Source of the DNA: Alloprevotella tannerae
Lineage (GTDB): Bacteria; Bacteroidota; Bacteroidia; Bacteroidales; Bacteroidaceae
NCBI GenBank assembly: GCA_015259305.1
Contig: JABZGO010000055.1
Coordinates: 1-9,425 of the forward strand
Length of the DNA: 9,425 nt
Reading direction: 5' to 3'
Both the position numbers and the translations under genes were made by a program. The notes under the pieces were generated by a model. The model was not told the origin of the DNA, made no database searches, and saw nothing but the letters and a program-made list of their open reading frames with translations. This document shows, in pieces, positions 6,120-9,425 of this stretch (positions are counted from its first letter, which is position 1; every line of letters begins with the position of its first letter).

Positions 6120-6884
6120 TTAATCCTTAACCTTAAGATCGCCAAGTTTGTAATATTCACACATATTCTCTTCCATCCATTTATTAGCATTTGCCGGAGT
6201 CATCTTCCAGCCAGAAGAGCAAGTTGCAACAAATTCAACGAGATTAGAGCCCTTACCATTCATAGAGTTCTCAAAAGCCTTTCTTAATGCTTTCTTGGCT
6301 TTGCGAATAGCAGCTACAGTCTCTACGCTTTGACGCGTTACATAAGCTGTTCCTTCTAATTGTGCTGCGATATCAGAAATCTTCAAAGGATATCCGTGCA
6401 ATTGAGGATCGCGGCCATAAGGACAGGTTGCAGTTTTCATTCCCACTAATGTGGTAGGCGCCATCTGGCCCCCAGTCATACCATAGATAGCATTGTTTAC
6501 GAAAATAATGGTTATATTTTCGCCGCGATTGAGTGCGTGTATTGTTTCTGCTGTACCAATACAAGCCATATCACCATCACCTTGATAGGTAAAGACTAAA
6601 CGGTCTGGCCACAAACGTTTACAAGCTGTAGCTAATGCTGGAGCTCTACCATGTGCAGATTCCTGCCAATCAATATCTATATAGCGATAGGCAAAGACAG
6701 CACAACCTACTGGGCTAATGCCTATAGACTTTTCTTCCATGCCCATTTCCGCAATTACTTCTGCCACCAATTTATGAACAACGCCATGCGAGCAGCCTGG
6801 GCAGTAGTGCATTGTTACGTCGTTCATCAGCTCTGGCTTCTGAGCGACCATATGTTGCGGCTGCAATATTTCTTCTCTTGTCAT
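6120..6884 (-). CDS. 2-oxoacid:ferredoxin oxidoreductase, beta (thiamine diphosphate-binding) subunit
   Basis: This 254-residue subunit binds thiamine diphosphate and magnesium. Visible motifs are YCPGCSHG at 27-34, SPVGCAVF with Cys61, the HGRAPALATACK segment at 79-89, and the cofactor motif GDGDMACIGT (102-111) followed by VNNAIYGMTGGQ (129-140). The short length and lack of added iron-sulfur domains match beta subunits of the VOR/KOR type. These take electrons out through the separate ferredoxin-like delta subunit. It starts 13 bases after the membrane-protein gene and ends 15 bases before gamma, inside the operon. The sequence is complete, and all cofactor residues I can judge are present. 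Confidence 0.94.
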   Translation of the reverse strand: MTREEILQPQHMVAQKPELMNDVTMHYCPGCSHGVVHKLVAEVIAEMGMEEKSIGISPVGCAVFAYRYIDIDWQESAHGRAPALATACKRLWPDRLVFTYQGDGDMACIGTAETIHALNRGENITIIFVNNAIYGMTGGQMAPTTLVGMKTATCPYGRDPQLHGYPLKISDIAAQLEGTAYVTRQSVETVAAIRKAKKALRKAFENSMNGKGSNLVEFVATCSSGWKMTPANANKWMEENMCEYYKLGDLKVKD

Positions 6885-6897
6885 GATTATTTTTAAT

Positions 6898-7203
6898 TTA
6901 ATGGGAGCGGTGACGATGTTTTACATCATTCGCATTTCTTATCATTGAAGGATAACGTAAAATGACCTCAGCCATTTTTATTAAAACAGCTAGGATACCA
7001 ACGCCATAGCTCCAGACAAGGTAGGTATGAGTTTTCGAAATCAGAATCCCTACCATAGCTACAATAGCCAATAGGATGAATATAGCGTTTAGGATATTCC
7101 GAATATGGAGTAACTTTCCACCCTTTATTCTTGTAGCATTCTCTTCTTTCTCTTCCGTTTGATTCAAACGCTCCAAAAATTCCTTATCTTTTTCTGTCAA
7201 CAT
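6898..7203 (-). CDS. Small two-helix membrane protein inside the oxidoreductase operon
   Basis: I chose the ATG at 7203, giving 101 residues. It lies one base past the alpha-subunit stop and begins MLTEKDKEFLERLNQ, whereas the earlier ATG at 7230 lies inside the alpha gene and adds only nine residues. Residues 1-33 are charged and probably helical or coiled (EKDKEFLERLNQTEEKEE). Two hydrophobic segments follow at about 36-55 (ILNAIFILLAIVAMVGILI) and 60-82 (TYLVWSYGVGILAVLIKMAEV), with a short turn between them. The tail is basic and histidine-rich (KHRHRSH). The pattern suggests both ends face the cytoplasm. I know no named family. Its position between alpha and beta of an otherwise soluble enzyme suggests a membrane tether or an assembly factor, which is inference. 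Confidence 0.85.
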   Translation of the reverse strand: MLTEKDKEFLERLNQTEEKEENATRIKGGKLLHIRNILNAIFILLAIVAMVGILISKTHTYLVWSYGVGILAVLIKMAEVILRYPSMIRNANDVKHRHRSH

Positions 7204-7204
7204 T

Positions 7205-8293
7205 TTATTTACGCATCTTATTAAGTGCATCTACGATTTCGTCCGGACTCGGAACAATACCTCCAAGACGACCGAAATGTTCGACGGGAATAGAATACTC
7301 AACAGCCGCGCGAACATCAAAAATCATTTGACCGGCATTAATTTCCATAACGAGCATACCTTTAACTTGCTTGCTGAGCTCTTTCAAGCGCTTTGTTGGG
7401 AAAGGCCAAAGTGTAATCGGGCGAAATAAACCAACCTTAACACCTTGTGCACGCAAGATATCCATAGCCTTACGAGAGATACGAGAAGCGGAACCAAAAG
7501 CAACGATTATATATTCAGCATCATCACAGTGAATCTCCTCATAACGAACCTCTTTCTCTGCACATTCTGCATATTTCTTTTGGAGTGCAATGTTGCGTTG
7601 CTCCATAACCGCAGAATCCAACTCAAGCGATGTGATATAGTTTGGTTGTCGATTTTTCAAACCATGACCATTGGCTGCCCAAGGGCACTCTTTGGCAATT
7701 TCCTCTTCAGTCCTGCGTGGCTTTTGCGGAGGAAGAACAACTTTTTCCATCATTTGACCAATCACACCATCAGACAGAATCATAGCCGGATTACGATAGC
7801 GGAACGCCAAGGTAAATGCTAAGTCTACGAAGTCAGCCATCTCTTGAACGGAGTTTGGAGCTAACACAATCGTATTATAGTCTCCGTTACCACCACCACG
7901 AGTAGATTGATTATAGTCACTTTGTGAAGGCTGGATAGTGCCAAGGCCCGGGCCACCACGTTGTACACTGACGATAACGCAAGGCACTTCAGCACCAGCC
8001 ATATAGGTAATACCCTCTTGCATCAAAGCTACACCAGGACTAGATGATGATGTTAGCACTCGCTTACCGGTACCACCACCACCATAAAGCATATTAATTG
8101 CAGCCACTTCGCTTTCAGCTTGCAATACAACCATACCGGTTGTTTCCCAAGGCTTTAGTTGTGCTAGTGTTTCCAGTACTTCTGATTGCGGTGTAATTGG
8201 GTATCCGAAATAGCCATCACAACCACAAAGAATCGTTGCATGTGCTATGGCCTCATTACCCTTCATTAAGACTACATTGCTATTGTCTGCCAT
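7205..8293 (-). CDS. vorB: 2-oxoacid:ferredoxin oxidoreductase, alpha subunit (VorB-like)
   Basis: This 362-residue protein is the alpha subunit of the complex and carries the pyrimidine-binding domain and the C-terminal transketolase-like domain. Motifs are MKGNEAIAHA at 10-19, YPITPQSE at 31-38 whose Thr binds the substrate carboxylate in this family, QAESEVAAINM at 58-68, TSSSSPGVALM at 81-91, and QRGGPGLGT at 111-119. Length and motif spelling fit proteins annotated as 3-methyl-2-oxobutanoate dehydrogenase subunit VorB; 2-oxoglutarate remains possible. The start ATG lies three bases after the ferredoxin stop and follows AAGGAGGA, which is unusual for this phylum. With a branched-chain substrate, the enzyme would feed isobutyryl- and isovaleryl-CoA to iso-fatty acids or branched acid fermentation products. 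Confidence 0.92.
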   Translation of the reverse strand: MADNSNVVLMKGNEAIAHATILCGCDGYFGYPITPQSEVLETLAQLKPWETTGMVVLQAESEVAAINMLYGGGGTGKRVLTSSSSPGVALMQEGITYMAGAEVPCVIVSVQRGGPGLGTIQPSQSDYNQSTRGGGNGDYNTIVLAPNSVQEMADFVDLAFTLAFRYRNPAMILSDGVIGQMMEKVVLPPQKPRRTEEEIAKECPWAANGHGLKNRQPNYITSLELDSAVMEQRNIALQKKYAECAEKEVRYEEIHCDDAEYIIVAFGSASRISRKAMDILRAQGVKVGLFRPITLWPFPTKRLKELSKQVKGMLVMEINAGQMIFDVRAAVEYSIPVEHFGRLGGIVPSPDEIVDALNKMRK

Positions 8294-8296
8294 AAG

Positions 8297-8527
8297 TCAA
8301 TCCTCCTTTTTTCTATAAACAGTAATACATCCATCGGGACATACGACAGCACAACTTGTGCAACCTGTACAAATTTCCCAATTCGTTTGCTGACAAAATG
8401 CATAGCCTTTGTGGTTAACTTCTCCAGCAACCAAGGATAAGCATTTTACGGGACAAGCCACAATGCATAAGCTGCATCCCTTACAGCGCTCTTCGTCTAT
8501 GACGACGGCTCCTCTTATTTTACCCAT
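8297..8527 (-). CDS. Ferredoxin-like 2x[4Fe-4S] delta subunit of the 2-oxoacid oxidoreductase
   Basis: The 76-residue protein has two complete four-cysteine clusters, CKGCSLCIVACP (Cys15, 18, 21, 25) and CTGCTSCAVVCP (Cys53, 56, 59, 63). It would bind two [4Fe-4S] centres and carry electrons from the thiamine site of the alpha/beta pair to soluble ferredoxin. The order delta-alpha-beta-gamma, here with a membrane protein inserted, matches VOR/KOR operons. It starts 18 bases after the TPR gene and ends three bases before the alpha subunit. Its last codons (Lys-Lys-Glu-Asp) form the Shine-Dalgarno-like sequence used by the next gene. Cys29, Cys45 and Cys67 are extra cysteines outside the two motifs. 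Confidence 0.94.
   Translation of the reverse strand: MGKIRGAVVIDEERCKGCSLCIVACPVKCLSLVAGEVNHKGYAFCQQTNWEICTGCTSCAVVCPDGCITVYRKKED
8301..8308 (-). promoter_or_regulatory. Shine-Dalgarno-like site for the alpha subunit
   Basis: The minus strand reads AAGGAGGA, with eight bases between GGAGG and the alpha-subunit ATG. It overlaps the last codons of the ferredoxin gene. Bacteroidetes genes seldom use such a site, so it may raise alpha translation or simply reflect the Lys-Glu-Asp codons. Confidence 0.5.
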
Positions 8528-8545
8528 AATTGTTATGTTAAGTAA

Positions 8546-8821
8546 TTATTGATTATACATATCTTTGTTGTAAAACTGCATAATATCTTCGAGCATTTTT
8601 CGAGACTCGACAGCAGGCGAATTCTCATCCAGCTGTTCTGAGCGTAAGAAGTCGGAGATTGCTTTTCCCCAATTTCCCAATTTCATTTGTGCCTTTCCAC
8701 TCAAATAATACAAAAATGCATCTTCTGAAGTTTGCTTTAGTGCTACTGAAAGTCGAGCTAAAGCTAGTTCAACTTCCCCTGACTCTATCATCCGATTGAT
8801 GTCTGAATAATTTTCTTGCAT
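8546..8821 (-). CDS. Small TPR-repeat protein, first gene of the oxidoreductase operon
   Basis: This 91-residue protein has one recognisable tetratricopeptide repeat at about 35-68, with Gly42, Ala54 and Phe58 at consensus positions (SGKAQMKLGNWGKAISDF), and a weaker half repeat before it (SGEVELALARLSVAL). There is no signal peptide or membrane segment, so it should be a cytoplasmic protein-binding adaptor. It lies 18 bases before the ferredoxin gene and directly after a good promoter, which makes it the first cistron. Its partner is unknown; position suggests assembly or control of the oxidoreductase, but one TPR gives no specific function. The ATG is preceded by an A-rich leader. Confidence 0.85.
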   Translation of the reverse strand: MQENYSDINRMIESGEVELALARLSVALKQTSEDAFLYYLSGKAQMKLGNWGKAISDFLRSEQLDENSPAVESRKMLEDIMQFYNKDMYNQ

Positions 8822-8846
8822 AAAGAGTATAGGCTCGTGTTTTGAG

Positions 8847-8877
8847 CAAAGTTACAAGTAAAAAATGAACGCAACAA
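8847..8877 (-). promoter_or_regulatory. Promoter of the TPR-oxidoreductase operon
   Basis: CAAAGTTA (8847-8854) reads TAACTTTG on the minus strand, an exact TAnnTTTG match. TTG at 8877-8875 lies 20 bases further upstream, the normal spacing for the Bacteroidetes primary sigma factor. Transcription would start about 25 bases before the TPR start codon. Confidence 0.7.
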
Positions 8878-9082
8878 TATCAAGAGTTTTTTTCTCTCTT
8901 TTATGTGTTAAAAAAACACAACACATACACAACTCTATAACAAGTGTGCATTACAAAAATTGCAAATGATAAGATTTTTTGTGGCTTTTCGGCATTTCGG
9001 CACAATGGTTTTACTATAGTTCTTTGTTGATTATAAAAGAATATACTTGAACACCTACCAGGAATTAGAGAAGAATCTATCA

Positions 9083-9114
9083 CAAAATTATGATATCTAT
9101 CTGGGCAAATCAAA
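9083..9114 (-). promoter_or_regulatory. Second, very good leftward promoter reading into a gene-free stretch
   Basis: CAAAATTA (9083-9090) is TAATTTTG on the minus strand, and TTTG stands at 9114-9111 with a 20-base spacer, so both boxes match the Bacteroidetes consensus exactly. The start would be near 9076, about 255 bases before the TPR gene. It could give a long leader for the operon or a separate small RNA. Confidence 0.5.
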
Positions 9115-9201
9115 GCACTTTTTTTGTGCCTTACAATGATCTATTTGGTAAAAAGTATCACATATTTTCTTCTACTCTCTTCACGTAAGTACATGCGTCT
9201 C

Positions 9202-9253
9202 ATCACGAAAGAACCTTTGTACCACTGTCGAGGGAGAAATCTATTATCACGAG
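9202..9253. repeat. Two copies of an ATCACGA-A-rich word
   Basis: ATCACGAAAGAA at 9202 and TATCACGAGAAAAA at 9245 lie 43 bases apart. Relatives occur at 1886 (TATCACGAGG), 2061 (inverted, CCTCGTGA) and 2105 (TATCACGAAGG). All five copies are intergenic. They look like members of a short dispersed repeat family. Confidence 0.5.
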
Positions 9254-9416
9254 AAAAACGTACATAAGCAAAAAGCTGAGGAGCTATAATATGACTTGCT
9301 ACTCGTATTCTGAAGCTTACAGATTGATTATCGGTAATTTATTAAGAATTCTACGAATTGACTGGGGAGCTATTTGATATAGAGGTGCGCTTATGTAAAA
9401 AGTAAAAAAACGCGAT
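9244..9416. repeat. Possible element with imperfect terminal inverted repeats
   Basis: TACATAAGC (9261-9269) faces GCTTATGTA (9389-9397) exactly, and outside them TATCACG (9245) faces CGCGATA (9410-9416) with one mismatch. Inside, CTGAGGAGCTAT (9276-9287) and CTGGGGAGCTAT (9362-9373) are direct repeats with one mismatch. The layout resembles a small non-coding mobile element, but arm lengths differ and the window ends nine bases later. Confidence 0.3.
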
Positions 9417-9425
9417 AGTACGAGA

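Larger units (their letters stand above)
8822..9425. other. Gene-poor right end of the window
   Basis: I see no convincing gene in these 604 bases. They hold two leftward promoters, small hairpins (TGTGTT/AACACA at 8904-8920; GCAC/GTGC around a T-run at 9115-9129), a tandem TTTCGGCA pair near 8987-9002, and a repeat-like end with ATCACGA words. A 70-codon minus frame at 8901-9113 and a 24-codon plus frame at 9193-9267 look accidental. Confidence 0.65.

Noticed and set aside
7204..7230. Upstream ATG at 7230 for the membrane protein
   Set aside because: It would overlap the alpha gene by 26 bases; the ATG at 7203 lies one base after the alpha stop and gives a natural N-terminus.
7445..7822. 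125-codon plus frame opposite the alpha subunit
   Set aside because: Low-complexity, cysteine- and leucine-rich shadow of a well supported gene.
8901..9113. 70-codon minus frame in the right-hand gap
   Set aside because: No recognisable domain, odd composition, overlaps hairpins, and its start lies upstream of the start site expected from the 9083-9114 promoter.
9193..9267. 24-codon plus frame (MRLITKEPLYHC...)
   Set aside because: It is a translation of the ATCACGA repeat words and has no start context or domain.

Overview
The window looks like chromosome from a Bacteroidetes bacterium, most likely order Bacteroidales and close to Porphyromonas; the species cannot be fixed from this sequence. 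Three things point there. Promoter-like sites follow the Bacteroidetes TAnnTTTG pattern with a TTG/TTTG box about 20 bases upstream. Most start codons follow A-rich leaders instead of Shine-Dalgarno sequences. A four-subunit 2-oxoacid:ferredoxin oxidoreductase lies next to an HU / 29-residue basic protein / RNase G cluster. Base composition is moderately AT-rich and even, and I see no integrase, transposase, CRISPR array, tRNA or rRNA.

Layout: positions 1-1873 (+) hold the 3' part of ligA (NAD-dependent DNA ligase) and, 28 bases later, a complete dapA (4-hydroxy-tetrahydrodipicolinate synthase). A 481-base convergent gap follows, with a 68-base near-perfect palindrome and an intrinsic terminator for the opposite strand. 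From 2355 to 8821 every gene is on the minus strand. In transcription order these are: TPR protein, 2x[4Fe-4S] ferredoxin (delta), alpha subunit (VorB-like), a 101-residue two-helix membrane protein, beta subunit, gamma subunit, a perfect intercistronic hairpin, an 87-residue protein of unknown function, rpiB, an HU-family protein, a 29-residue AURKAIP1/COX24-type basic protein too short for normal gene calling, and rng (RNase G). Positions 8822-9425 hold no convincing gene, but contain two Bacteroidetes-type promoters firing left and a repeat-rich end.

How the genes work together: the 8821-5559 block is an operon for thiamine-diphosphate- and ferredoxin-dependent oxidative decarboxylation of a 2-oxoacid to acyl-CoA. 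The substrate is probably a branched-chain 2-oxoacid, though 2-oxoglutarate cannot be excluded. This fits an anaerobe that ferments amino acids. The HU / small basic protein / rng block is a nucleoid, ribosome and RNA-turnover cluster.

I found no overt new defence or mobile system. The points most worth a second look are the membrane protein inside the oxidoreductase operon, the 29-residue gene, the doubly structured leader in front of rng, the 68-base palindrome with its recurring TATCACGA word, and the strong promoter that reads into an apparently gene-free stretch.
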